Virus record (IMG/VR): IMGVR_UViG_3300030061_001594
Coordinates: 1 to 26,129 of that record
Source: a virus
Strand: one strand, 5' to 3'
Length of the DNA stretch: 26,129 bases
Shown here: positions 1 through 7,425 of the stretch, piece by piece
How the letters are laid out: the number at the start of each line of letters is the position of its first letter
Numbering within the stretch: position 1 is the first letter of the stretch
Program-made: the position numbers and the translations under genes
Notes under the pieces: model-generated
Databases searched by the model: none
Told to the model about the DNA's origin: nothing
The model's input: the letters and a program-made list of their open reading frames with translations, nothing else

Positions 1-200
1 TACCATTGTTGTCCAAGTGCAGCAACTGCAAAACCTACGATATGCCCATCAAAGGTTGCCCATCCTGGTCCTTTAGTTTTTATGTTTGGATCTTTAGTTT
101 CTAAGTCAATTGCAATTTCTGTTGCTTGAGATAAGTCTGGATATTCTGCTGGAGCTATCCAATCACTGTCATTGTATATAAAATTTAATTGATGAGTCAT
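1..200 (-). CDS. DNA polymerase family A, N-terminal part (cut by window edge)
   Basis: The ATG at 200 opens a frame that continues past the left edge, so only the first 66 residues are visible. Residues 28-37 read EIAIDLETKD. This matches the Exo I motif (DxE, here D32 and E34) of the 3'-5' proofreading domain of PolA-type phage polymerases, and the following GWATFDGHIVGFAVA matches the next strands of that fold. The start overlaps the stop of the upstream zinc-knuckle gene (ATGA), and TAGGAAG lies about 7 bases upstream as a ribosome site. It is probably the replicative polymerase, fed by the primase and helicases to its right. The polymerase domain itself is not visible, so a stand-alone DnaQ/RNase D-like exonuclease cannot be ruled out. 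Confidence 0.8.
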   Translation of the reverse strand, partial: MTHQLNFIYNDSDWIAPAEYPDLSQATEIAIDLETKDPNIKTKGPGWATFDGHIVGFAVAALGQQW

Positions 201-343
201 TGCTTCTTCCTACTTAAGTTTGCGTCTTCGATTGATACTGCTTTTTTAAATGGTATGTTTAATTCAAACAAAGCACAGTCCGCACAATAATAATTATATT
301 CATGCACAATTACTGCAACCACTTCATCACAACGCTCACACAT
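197..343 (-). CDS. 48-residue zinc-knuckle protein
   Basis: This short frame runs from ATG 343 to TGA 197. It holds two CxxC pairs, CERC at residues 2-5 and CADC at 20-23, the spacing of a small zinc ribbon. The charged C-terminal half ends in NLSRKKQ. It is coupled to the DNA polymerase gene by an ATGA overlap and starts 7 bases after the DUF3310 stop. No clear Shine-Dalgarno is seen, so translation may depend on coupling. Zinc-ribbon miniproteins in phage replication operons often bind DNA, RNA or a polymerase, but the exact role is unknown. The paired cysteines and the tight fit between neighbours argue that it is real. Confidence 0.7.
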   Translation of the reverse strand: MCERCDEVVAVIVHEYNYYCADCALFELNIPFKKAVSIEDANLSRKKQ

Positions 344-350
344 TATTAAT

Positions 351-602
351 TTATTTTTCTTTTTTGGCATCTTTTAAATGTTCTATTTCTAAATCACAAT
401 AATGTTTTATTTTTTCTAAATCTTCTATTTGCTTTCCCTTGAATAAATATCTACAAACATATTTTATAACGTTTGCTTGAAATGGGTTTAAACCATTTTT
501 TCTAATAAATGTCCAAGGTTGAATTAAAAAGTGTTGGTAGTGAGATCCCCCAACTTGTCTATCTTTAGGAAATACCTCATCGAACATACTTTTATCTGAC
601 AT
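351..602 (-). CDS. DUF3310 protein (T7 gp1.7-like)
   Basis: This is an 83-residue protein. The core DRQVGGSHYQHFLIQPWTFI, followed by the N-x-F-x-x-N-V-I-K-Y-V-C-R-Y segment and a charged helix (EDLEKIKHYCDLEIEHL), is the DUF3310 signature. That family includes T7 gp1.7, a nucleoside monophosphate kinase acting on dGMP and dTMP, so a role in nucleotide supply is possible. Many family members are much shorter than gp1.7 and untested. I chose the ATG at 602 because ACGAGG sits about 7 bases upstream and the domain begins soon after. The longer frame to 698 would lie deep inside the helicase gene. The start overlaps the helicase end by 11 bases. Confidence 0.8.
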   Translation of the reverse strand: MSDKSMFDEVFPKDRQVGGSHYQHFLIQPWTFIRKNGLNPFQANVIKYVCRYLFKGKQIEDLEKIKHYCDLEIEHLKDAKKEK

Positions 603-2205
603 AGTTAGCCTCGTATTGTTTAAAATATTTTCCAAGTGGAAAATTATATTGATGGTAAGTGCCCAACAGATGGAGAGTGCTTTTAGATCTGGTGGCACCT
701 GTATACCAAACTCTAAGTTCTTTTACTTTATCTGCTAAATTCTTTTTATCGAAGTGTGATGGAAAGTTACATTTGCTCGCCAGGACAACATTATCAGCTT
801 CACCACCTTTTACCTGGTGTATGGTATCTATAATAATTTTAGGAGGTTGTGATAAATCTACACCTTCATTCATAAGTTTTTGAAAATACTGTTTGTCTTT
901 GTCTTTAAATTTTCTTTTAAATACTTGATTCCATGGACCTTTTTCATCACGCATACCACACCTTAAATGTAATTCATCAAATGTAAAGACTTGATTTGGA
1001 TGTGCAAAACTCCATTTTTTACTGTCCGTTGACCGGTAGCCGTGATCAATGTTTAACAAAAACTCATACATTGTTGTAGCTTCTTCTCTAGTAATGCTAC
1101 CACCATTACAAATCTTCTCCCAATAATTAATCGCTGCAAACTGATTAGGATCAAAAGACTTATTGTTTTTTTGATCTTGATAGTACAGGCCAAGATTCCT
1201 TGCCTCCTGTTGGAGTTCTTTTTTTACATCATTAATTCTAGCTAATACCATCCAACTACCATCCATATCCCAAGGTACTTTCTTTAATCCATTCCAACGA
1301 TACACATGTCCTTCTTTACCGTTAGAATAAAACTCTTTCTGTATACGATTTTCACCCATAGAATTTAATAAACACTTAGAGAAGAAATGTATATTCTTGT
1401 TTAATCGCACACTTTTTTTTAATACCAAAGACTTACCAGGAAAAGTTTGAAATAAATTAACATCAGCACCATTCCATTCATATATTGCTTGGTCATCATC
1501 ACCTGCAATATAAACTCTCTCTACTGCACTTGCTATTTTAACTACCATATCCCACTGCAGGGGTGTTAAATCTTGAGCTTCATCTACCATCAAAACTTTA
1601 AAAGGTATAATAAGACCATCATTAATAAATTTTTCTACCATGTCGGTAAAGTCTAGTCTGTCCGGTGTTCGTTGTCCGCTCTCCATCTCCATTGTTTTAA
1701 ATTCTTGATAGCCTGCAATTATAGATTTAAATTGTTGTAGTCTAACTGTCTTTCTAGCTTGTTGCTTATATAACCACACAGGATCAACTTTCATATTTCT
1801 TGCCCTGTCATATATTTGAAGCGACCAATTATTATATACCTTTTGATCATCCCAAGTATCTTTATAGCCTACCTTGACAGTGCCATATTGTGTATGAAAC
1901 ATCAGCATGTCAGCTTTGGGATCTAGTACGGGAATTTCAGCAAACTGTTGTCTGGCCAAAGAATGTAATGTTCTAAAATATGAGAAAGCATCTTCGTCAT
2001 AGCCTTTGAACTTTTGTCTAACCCTTGCAACACACTCGTTAACAGCTTTGTTAGTAAATGATACATAACAAATTTCGTCTGGAGAGTAGCCCTTCTCCAG
2101 GTACCTCTTAACCCTTTTGAGTAAGTTCTCTGTTTTCCCTGTCCCTGGTGGTCCAAATATTTTAATTGTCTTCCCACGCAGCTTTTGCTTTATTAAATTT
2201 GACAT
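592..2205 (-). CDS. UvrD/Rep-type superfamily 1 DNA helicase
   Basis: This 537-residue protein carries the full SF1A motif set: Walker A GPPGTGKT (18-25), motif Ia YVSFTNKAVNE (47-57), Walker B DEAQD (208-212), motif III GDDDQAIYEWNGA (235-247), motif V TIHQVKGGEADNVVL (461-475) and motif VI VWYTGATRSKSTLHL (499-512). It should be an ATP-driven 3'-5' DNA translocase that unwinds duplex at the fork or in recombination. It is shorter than bacterial UvrD (about 720), with small 1B/2B insertions. Its first 44 bases overlap the primase gene and no strong ribosome site is seen, suggesting coupling to primase translation. With no DnaB-type helicase in view, it could be the main fork helicase. Confidence 0.92.
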   Translation of the reverse strand: MSNLIKQKLRGKTIKIFGPPGTGKTENLLKRVKRYLEKGYSPDEICYVSFTNKAVNECVARVRQKFKGYDEDAFSYFRTLHSLARQQFAEIPVLDPKADMLMFHTQYGTVKVGYKDTWDDQKVYNNWSLQIYDRARNMKVDPVWLYKQQARKTVRLQQFKSIIAGYQEFKTMEMESGQRTPDRLDFTDMVEKFINDGLIIPFKVLMVDEAQDLTPLQWDMVVKIASAVERVYIAGDDDQAIYEWNGADVNLFQTFPGKSLVLKKSVRLNKNIHFFSKCLLNSMGENRIQKEFYSNGKEGHVYRWNGLKKVPWDMDGSWMVLARINDVKKELQQEARNLGLYYQDQKNNKSFDPNQFAAINYWEKICNGGSITREEATTMYEFLLNIDHGYRSTDSKKWSFAHPNQVFTFDELHLRCGMRDEKGPWNQVFKRKFKDKDKQYFQKLMNEGVDLSQPPKIIIDTIHQVKGGEADNVVLASKCNFPSHFDKKNLADKVKELRVWYTGATRSKSTLHLLGTYHQYNFPLGKYFKQYEANYVR

Positions 2206-3736
2206 CTTTATTTTTATGCTCTGTTTGTTGAGGCAGTGCTACAACCCAATGCCTACTACTTATGTTTTGAAACTTCTTCTTAGGCAAAGCTTTTCCTTGC
2301 TCAAGAAAACTAGTACATTCTTTTTCATTCCAATTATAACCTATTTTTTTCATAAATGATTTGAAGGTTTCTAACTTGAATCTCATCTCAACTTCGTCCT
2401 TCCAGATGTTACCAGAATCTATTTGATCAAATTCTGTAGTATCTTCTACATCTTCTAAGAACCTAGTCATTCTAGAATTAAATACATCTTCTCTTTCCTC
2501 ACCTGCATCAAAACCTTCCATGTCTTGTTTGTTAGACAACAACTCATCTAACCAATCCCTGTATGGGTCTGGATCTCTTTTAGTAGCTTTAAGTGGTCTC
2601 CAAACAATATCATAATTTAATAATTGTTCTCCTAGCAACTGCTGTTGGTATAATTGTTTAGTTGAAAGTCTAATTGATTTACCGTGAATAGGTAAAATCC
2701 AATAAGGTTCTGGATAAGAATTCACTTTTAAAAGTTTACCGACCTCAGGCAATGCTTCGTTAGCACCAATACCATGCTTACGTCTTAAACATGTGCTTGA
2801 TGAACAATGCATTCTAGCTATTGATGTTTTACATTTGTAGGCATACTCTTTGTTTTCAACACCCTTAAATATATTTTCTAATTCTTTTGGATGTAACTCC
2901 TCTGAACAAACCTTGTTCATCATCTTACGAGTCCAATCTTGGTACATAACAGGGTCTGGATTAATTTTTTTACCTAATACTGCTACGTTAAACATAGCAT
3001 CATTACGACCCTCACCTTTTTGAACTTTGTTTTTCATGAAGTTAACTACACAAGGTGGGTAGTCTTTTGTTTCGTCATCCTGAAATATTTTTAATTTTTT
3101 AAACTCTGCAGGTGTAAGTCTATAATCAGATACAAATTTAAATAAATCTTCTATCTTTACAGAGTTAGCATTATCATCCATAGCAACTCTCGTTGTCATG
3201 TGTGCTTTTTGATAAGGTAGGTTTACAAAATTACCTTTTCTTTTTTGATTCCAATCCTCAGGTGTTAAATCAACTTCATCCTGTGCAGGATATATATCTG
3301 TTGTAGTATCGTTAACACCTAAATCTGATGCAAGTTCAATTAATTTTTTACGCATTGATGCTGCAGGAACTACACCATCAATAAATAATATTAAATGGAG
3401 TCCGTTGGATTTTGATCTGAATGGTACGAGTGGGTATTTTCTTTTCCGTATAACCGATATAACTTCCTTATGCTGTATATTATAACGATCAACATCGATG
3501 ACCCCCCAACTGCATGTATTATCATCTCGAATGGGAACTGATCCATAGTATTTCTCTCCTTTTAAATGTTGCGACCAATGTTCTTTGGTCATGGGTTTTG
3601 GCTCTACCCAATGTCTAAATTCTTGTTTCCCATCCCTGTCTCGTTTGTGACCTAGAGGTTCTGAAGCACCAAAATATGTAGAAGAGCCCTGGAAGAGTTC
3701 TATAAACTCCTCCAGGGTGTTGTCAAGTAGGGCCAT
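2162..3736 (-). CDS. Archaeo-eukaryotic-type primase/polymerase
   Basis: This 524-residue protein shows the three acidic/His motifs of the AEP (prim-pol) fold: WGVIDVDRY with D81 and D83 for metal binding, RSKSNGLHLILF with the SxH-type H114, and TDIYPAQDE with D147. Downstream lies PPCV (C229), then a segment with GRNDAMFN, then C302, C311 and C316. These four cysteines are arranged like the Zn or Fe-S site in the C-terminal part of other prim-pols. The last 190 residues have no helicase motifs that I can see. It should make primers for the family A polymerase. The gene sits between the SSB-like gene (1 base gap) and the helicase (44-base overlap), which supports a primase-helicase unit. Confidence 0.85.
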   Translation of the reverse strand: MALLDNTLEEFIELFQGSSTYFGASEPLGHKRDRDGKQEFRHWVEPKPMTKEHWSQHLKGEKYYGSVPIRDDNTCSWGVIDVDRYNIQHKEVISVIRKRKYPLVPFRSKSNGLHLILFIDGVVPAASMRKKLIELASDLGVNDTTTDIYPAQDEVDLTPEDWNQKRKGNFVNLPYQKAHMTTRVAMDDNANSVKIEDLFKFVSDYRLTPAEFKKLKIFQDDETKDYPPCVVNFMKNKVQKGEGRNDAMFNVAVLGKKINPDPVMYQDWTRKMMNKVCSEELHPKELENIFKGVENKEYAYKCKTSIARMHCSSSTCLRRKHGIGANEALPEVGKLLKVNSYPEPYWILPIHGKSIRLSTKQLYQQQLLGEQLLNYDIVWRPLKATKRDPDPYRDWLDELLSNKQDMEGFDAGEEREDVFNSRMTRFLEDVEDTTEFDQIDSGNIWKDEVEMRFKLETFKSFMKKIGYNWNEKECTSFLEQGKALPKKKFQNISSRHWVVALPQQTEHKNKDVKFNKAKAAWEDN

Positions 3737-3737
3737 A

Positions 3738-4529
3738 TTAGAATGGTGTTTTTTCTACTTGTTCTTCTTTACCGTGATTAACTCTGACTGCCCCTTTTTT
3801 ACATGACTCGTAAAATTCAAAGGCTGCTTTGATTGTGTCTTCGCTCTCCACTGTACCAGTATGCTCGATCTCCCAACCATACCAAGAACCTAAATTGTTC
3901 TTTTCAAGAACAGTTTTAAGTGAGTACTGTTGAGTAAATGGTGCAGGTCTAAAGAAACCTTTACCATCTTTTTTCTTCTGTCTCAAAGACATCATCATTG
4001 AATTCCATTTTTTGGATTTTTTTCTTTGAGTAGATTTCATAGTAATCATAGCCGTAGAAGATTTTTCTTCTTCAACAACCATTACATAGTGAGAAGCGGT
4101 CTCCTCAATGTAATTACCATTTTCGAGTCTATCTTTACCATCGTCACCTCTGGTAGTTTTACTCATGATATCCGAATCAGATGCATATACATTTACGGGA
4201 GCAACAGCACCTTTTTCTCTGTCTCTCCACTCGATGTACTCTAATTTATAATAGCAAGGTATAACTGTAATACCATCAGCGCCATTATAAAGTTCATCTG
4301 TAACGGTGTTATATATCATTCCAGGTCTTGCTTCAGGGTTAAACTGACTATCACCTTGCGTTACTTGTGGTGATAGCTGTCCTAGAACTTTAAGGAATGG
4401 TAATGCTAAACTCTTTGAATCTACATTATCAAATCCTGCATCAGCAAATTGCTCAATGTTTACATTGGCAATCGCACCAGCTTCTTTTTTAATCGATACT
4501 TCGTTCGATTGTTCGTCTTTTGTCTTCAT
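3738..4529 (-). CDS. Probable single-stranded DNA-binding protein
   Basis: This is a 263-residue acidic-tailed protein of a type I recall from many marine phage replication modules. The N-terminal half has DSKSLALPFLKVLGQLSPQV and then PGMIYNTVTDELYNG...ITVIPCYYKLEYIEWRDREKG, a beta-rich pattern fitting an OB-like fold. A basic stretch follows (MKSTQRKKSKKWNSMMMSLRQ), then WYGWEIEHTG. It lies directly upstream of the primase and in line with the helicase and polymerase genes, so coating ssDNA at the fork is a reasonable role. The family assignment is from memory of similar proteins, not from a diagnostic motif. An alternative is an uncharacterised recombination mediator. AGGT sits a few bases before the ATG. 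Confidence 0.6.
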   Translation of the reverse strand: MKTKDEQSNEVSIKKEAGAIANVNIEQFADAGFDNVDSKSLALPFLKVLGQLSPQVTQGDSQFNPEARPGMIYNTVTDELYNGADGITVIPCYYKLEYIEWRDREKGAVAPVNVYASDSDIMSKTTRGDDGKDRLENGNYIEETASHYVMVVEEEKSSTAMITMKSTQRKKSKKWNSMMMSLRQKKKDGKGFFRPAPFTQQYSLKTVLEKNNLGSWYGWEIEHTGTVESEDTIKAAFEFYESCKKGAVRVNHGKEEQVEKTPF

Positions 4530-4540
4530 ATTATTACCTA

Positions 4541-5089
4541 TTATTTGTTAGTTATTTTCGTTTTATTTGCGATGTATACACCGAACAAATCAAAAGGTAG
4601 TTCTTTTCCACCCTCGACTTGCTCTTTAACAAAAGCCTTTAAAGTCATAGGTTCAACTTTTTCTTTTTTATTATAGTTGAATCCATGTTCTTCACAGACC
4701 TTTATCAATTCAGAGACTTCGTTGTCTTGTCCTCTGTTGAATGAAGCGGTAACAGTGTTCTTAATAATATCTTCGAACCCCTTACCTCTTAACCAACTGA
4801 AGGCCTCCTCAACTCGTGATTCAGGAATTTTTGCTGCATAAAATGGTTTTACTTCAACAGTAGAACCATCACTTAATTTCAACAAAGATACACCTGCTTC
4901 CTGCATCATCTCTGGAATTATTCTCTCTTCCATATCTCTAGCTTTTTGCTTAAGAAGAGAAAGACTTTCCTCGTCTTTTTCAATTTGTTTCTTTAATGTG
5001 TTGAATTGATTGCACTTATCTGAAATAGACTTAACACTATCTTGGCTAAGATCTATATTAGACATTTTTTCAATATCTAGTTTTTCCAT
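4541..5089 (-). CDS. Coiled-coil protein of the replication operon
   Basis: This is a 182-residue protein of unknown function. Residues about 15-70 are a charged helix with heptad-like spacing (QFNTLKKQIEKDEESLSLLKQ then ARDMEERIIPEMM). A compact domain follows with LLKLSDGSTVEVKPFYAAKIP, in which the GST-V-V-K-P strand is typical of a family widespread in phage early regions. I chose the ATG at 5089 because a perfect AGGAGG lies 5-6 bases upstream; the frame can extend 11 residues further without a ribosome site. It is the first gene of the leftward replication run and faces the divergent SNF2 gene. The coiled-coil shape recalls host-nuclease inhibitors of the Gam type, but nothing proves that. 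Confidence 0.7.
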   Translation of the reverse strand: MEKLDIEKMSNIDLSQDSVKSISDKCNQFNTLKKQIEKDEESLSLLKQKARDMEERIIPEMMQEAGVSLLKLSDGSTVEVKPFYAAKIPESRVEEAFSWLRGKGFEDIIKNTVTASFNRGQDNEVSELIKVCEEHGFNYNKKEKVEPMTLKAFVKEQVEGGKELPFDLFGVYIANKTKITNK

Positions 5090-5122
5090 ATTTCCTCCTG
5101 TTGGGGTTCTTAAATTATTCAT

Positions 5123-5149
5123 TTGATCTTTGCAAGAAAAAAATATAAA
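5123..5149 (+). promoter_or_regulatory. Weak candidate promoter for the SNF2 gene
   Basis: In the short divergent gap, TTGATC (5123-5128) and TATAAA (5144-5149) are 15 bases apart, shorter than the ideal 17. The -10 box ends 10 bases before the ATG at 5160, so the mRNA would have almost no leader. This agrees with the absence of a Shine-Dalgarno there. Some promoter is needed because this is the only rightward gene, but the match itself is only moderate. Confidence 0.35.
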
Positions 5150-5159
5150 AAGTTTTCAG

Positions 5160-6587
5160 ATGTGGAAATACCCTTATAAGACCCAGCCCTACGAGCATCA
5201 AAAAAATGCTTTGTCTCAATCTGCTGAGAAAAAAGAATGGGCATATTTTATGGAAATGGGTACAGGCAAAACTAAAGTAACTATAGATAATATTGCATTT
5301 CTTTACTTTCAAAGAAAAATAGATTCTGTTTTAATAATTGCACCTAAATCAGTTTATACAAACTGGGAGTCTGAGATAGAAACCCATATGCCTGACGTTT
5401 TAAAATATAAAATTTACAAATGGAATATTGATAAGCCAAAAGATTATTTTAAAATGGACCAATCACCAGACCTAAAAATATTTTTAATTAATGTAGAAGC
5501 TTTATCTACTAAAAGAGGGTACCAAGCTTGTGTAGAATATTTACTCAAAAATAGATTAAATTTTGTAGCACTGGATGAATCAACCACAATAAAAAACCGA
5601 TCAGCAAAAAGAACAAAAAACATTTTATCACTATCCAAAGTATCCCATATAAAGCGTATATTAACAGGATCCCCAATAACAAAATCTCCATTAGATCTAT
5701 TTACACAATGTGCTTTCTTAAGTCCAGAATTATTAGGCTTTCATAGTTACTTAGCTTTCAGAAATAGATATGCTGAAATGACTGACATACCTGTAGGTTC
5801 GGGTAGATATATTTCTATACCTAAATATTACAAAAGATTAGATGAGTTGGAAGAGAAGATGAAGTCTTTTGCAACCAGGATTCGTAAAGACCAATGTTTA
5901 GATCTTAAACCTAAAGTCCGATCTAAAAGATATATTGAATTAGAAGGTGATGGTAAGAAAATTTATGAACGATTGAAGCATCACGCCTTAGCTATTGTTG
6001 AAGACAGTACAATATCTTTTTCGAATAAACTTACTGAGATTATAAAACTTCACCAGGTCTGTAATGGTTTTACTAAAAATGATGATGGTGAAATCATGCA
6101 ACTACATAAATCTAAATTAAATGCCTTAGATGAAATCTTACAAGAAACAGATGGTAAAGTTATTATCTGGGCTAACTATTTATATAATATACATGAGATA
6201 AAAGATTTTCTAACAGAAAAATATGGACAGGATTCAACGGTATGTATTTATGGAGCTGTCGATGTTGAAGATAGACAAGATGCCGTTAAAAGAATTCAAG
6301 AGGATGACAAAACAAGATTTCTTGTTGCTAACCCAACTACAGGAGGTTTCGGTCTTACACTAACTGCTTGTAATACAGTTATATATTTTTCTAATAATTA
6401 TAACTTAGAAGTGAGAATGCAATCAGAAGACCGTGCTCATAGGTTGGGCCAAAAAGGCACTGTTGTTTATATTGATATTGTTGCCAAAGGTACATTAGAT
6501 GAAGCTATAATGAAATCACTTACTAGTAAAGGGCAGATTGCTGCTAAAACATTAGGGGAAGAAGATCTTAAGAGTTGGCTTCTGTAA
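5160..6587 (+). CDS. SNF2-family superfamily 2 helicase/translocase
   Basis: This 475-residue protein has a complete SF2 SNF2 core: motif I EMGTGKT (32-38), Ia LIIAPKSVYTNW, II LDEST (DE at 139-140), III ILTGSPITKSPLDLFTQ, IV VIIWANYLYNI, V TTGGFGLTLTACNTVIYFS and VI QSEDRAHRLGQ (421-431). Such proteins use ATP to move along duplex DNA and displace bound proteins or remodel forks. It is close to a minimal core, with no accessory domain. It is the only plus-strand gene, and its last 20 bases overlap the end of the convergent exonuclease gene. I chose the ATG at 5160. A TTG at 5130 would add 10 residues, and neither start has a Shine-Dalgarno, so the start is uncertain. Confidence 0.9.
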   Translation: MWKYPYKTQPYEHQKNALSQSAEKKEWAYFMEMGTGKTKVTIDNIAFLYFQRKIDSVLIIAPKSVYTNWESEIETHMPDVLKYKIYKWNIDKPKDYFKMDQSPDLKIFLINVEALSTKRGYQACVEYLLKNRLNFVALDESTTIKNRSAKRTKNILSLSKVSHIKRILTGSPITKSPLDLFTQCAFLSPELLGFHSYLAFRNRYAEMTDIPVGSGRYISIPKYYKRLDELEEKMKSFATRIRKDQCLDLKPKVRSKRYIELEGDGKKIYERLKHHALAIVEDSTISFSNKLTEIIKLHQVCNGFTKNDDGEIMQLHKSKLNALDEILQETDGKVIIWANYLYNIHEIKDFLTEKYGQDSTVCIYGAVDVEDRQDAVKRIQEDDKTRFLVANPTTGGFGLTLTACNTVIYFSNNYNLEVRMQSEDRAHRLGQKGTVVYIDIVAKGTLDEAIMKSLTSKGQIAAKTLGEEDLKSWLL

Positions 6588-7236
6588 GTTTATTATATTG
6601 TTCTACTCTCTCTAAAAACTTTTCTCCATACTCTTTTAAATCAGATTCATTTAATTTAAATTCTTGATATTGTAGATCTCTTGTACAAATAGATATTACA
6701 CCTTGCTCTATTGGTCCATAGTTTTTTGTGTGTGCTAAGTAATATGCACCTAATTGGTATTTATAATCCTCAACCCATTCTTCTTTCTTAGGTCTATTAG
6801 ATTGTTTCCAGTCTACGATGCTAGGTTTTCCATAAGCAACACAAGATAAATCTGCAGTGCCTGCGTATTTATTTTCATACTCTAAACTTATTTCATTGCC
6901 CCACACTTCATCTATTTTTATATTTTCTAAAATAGTTTTAGCCATCATTCTAGGTTTTGTGCCTTCTTCTGTAGCGTTGTAATAACCTTGTCCTGTTAAA
7001 TGATACTCAAGTACCTGGTGCATCTCAGTTCCAATTGCTGATGCTTGTTGCATAATTCTATCTGCTTCTGCATCTCCAACTTTCCTACGCCAATTATCTA
7101 AAAATCTTTTATCTTTAGTAGCACTTAATATAGTTGTAACGCTAGGTACTTTTATATTATCAACTAAGTACTTACGTCCTGTGGTGTCTGAGAATCTGTT
7201 ATAGTGTTTGTAAGGATACTTTTTAAGTAACTTCAT
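6568..7236 (-). CDS. PD-(D/E)XK exonuclease (RecB/MGME1-like)
   Basis: This 222-residue protein has the RecB-type nuclease layout: PSVTTIL (31-37), GTEMHQVLEYHL with H73, an acidic strand NEISLEYENKYAGTADL with D129, the catalytic VDWK (D142 and K144), and QLGAYYLAH (Q161, Y165). The PSVT-x-I-L entry plus H, D, DxK and QxxxY order is what mitochondrial MGME1 and phage exonucleases of this group share. It should degrade DNA ends or flaps with Mg2+, for recombination, primer-flap removal or host DNA breakdown. It sits between the holin-like gene (12 bases away) and the convergent SNF2 gene. All core residues are present, so it should be active. Confidence 0.88.
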   Translation of the reverse strand: MKLLKKYPYKHYNRFSDTTGRKYLVDNIKVPSVTTILSATKDKRFLDNWRRKVGDAEADRIMQQASAIGTEMHQVLEYHLTGQGYYNATEEGTKPRMMAKTILENIKIDEVWGNEISLEYENKYAGTADLSCVAYGKPSIVDWKQSNRPKKEEWVEDYKYQLGAYYLAHTKNYGPIEQGVISICTRDLQYQEFKLNESDLKEYGEKFLERVEQYNKLTEANS

Positions 7237-7248
7237 TAGTAGTTAATA

Positions 7249-7425
7249 CTACAAATGATTGGAAAGTACAGCCATAAATATAGCAAACATACCTGCTACA
7301 ATAATCTTTTCTATTCTATTTATTCTTTGTTCCATTCTATCAATTCTTTCAAAAGTCTGTCTTTGCATTAATCTACAAATCTTTTCGTGATTATCTATTC
7401 TATCTAATGCAGATTTTCTAGCCAC
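7249..7425 (-). CDS. 58-residue one-helix membrane protein, holin candidate
   Basis: The frame starts at GTG 7425 with a strong AGAGGAG about 8 bases upstream, lying inside the last codons of the 1056-residue gene, and ends at TAG 7249. Residues 22-41 form a charged amphipathic helix with repeating R-I/M pairs (RIDRMEQRINRIEK). Residues 41-57 are a hydrophobic segment (IIVAGMFAIFMAVLS) ending in NHL. An amphipathic N-terminal helix with a single C-terminal membrane helix is the layout of XhlA-type holin-associated proteins. A lysis role is therefore possible, though no endolysin is visible. The alternative is a small membrane protein used in DNA entry. The 8-base overlap suggests translational coupling. 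Confidence 0.72.
   Translation of the reverse strand: MARKSALDRIDNHEKICRLMQRQTFERIDRMEQRINRIEKIIVAGMFAIFMAVLSNHL

Noticed and set aside
602-698. Extended start of the DUF3310 gene
   Set aside because: The extension lies inside the helicase gene, lacks a ribosome site and adds a sequence unlike the family; ATG 602 has ACGAGG.
3697-3727. TTGACA with TATAGA 16 bases on, minus strand
   Set aside because: It falls in the first codons of the primase gene, so RNA from it would lose the primase start; the -10 box is a 4 of 6 match. Probably chance.
5130-5159. TTG start of the SNF2 gene adding 10 residues
   Set aside because: There is no ribosome site, and the added residues are not part of the helicase core; ATG 5160 is preferred but not proven.
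6555-6600. Possible two-way terminator between SNF2 and exonuclease genes
   Set aside because: Only weak 5-base arms with a 14-base loop and no T-run were found; the coding ends overlap there.
7241-7255. GTAGT-TAAT-ACTAC hairpin before the exonuclease
   Set aside because: The arms are only 5 bp in AT-rich DNA, with no T-run or promoter boxes of value; too weak to call.
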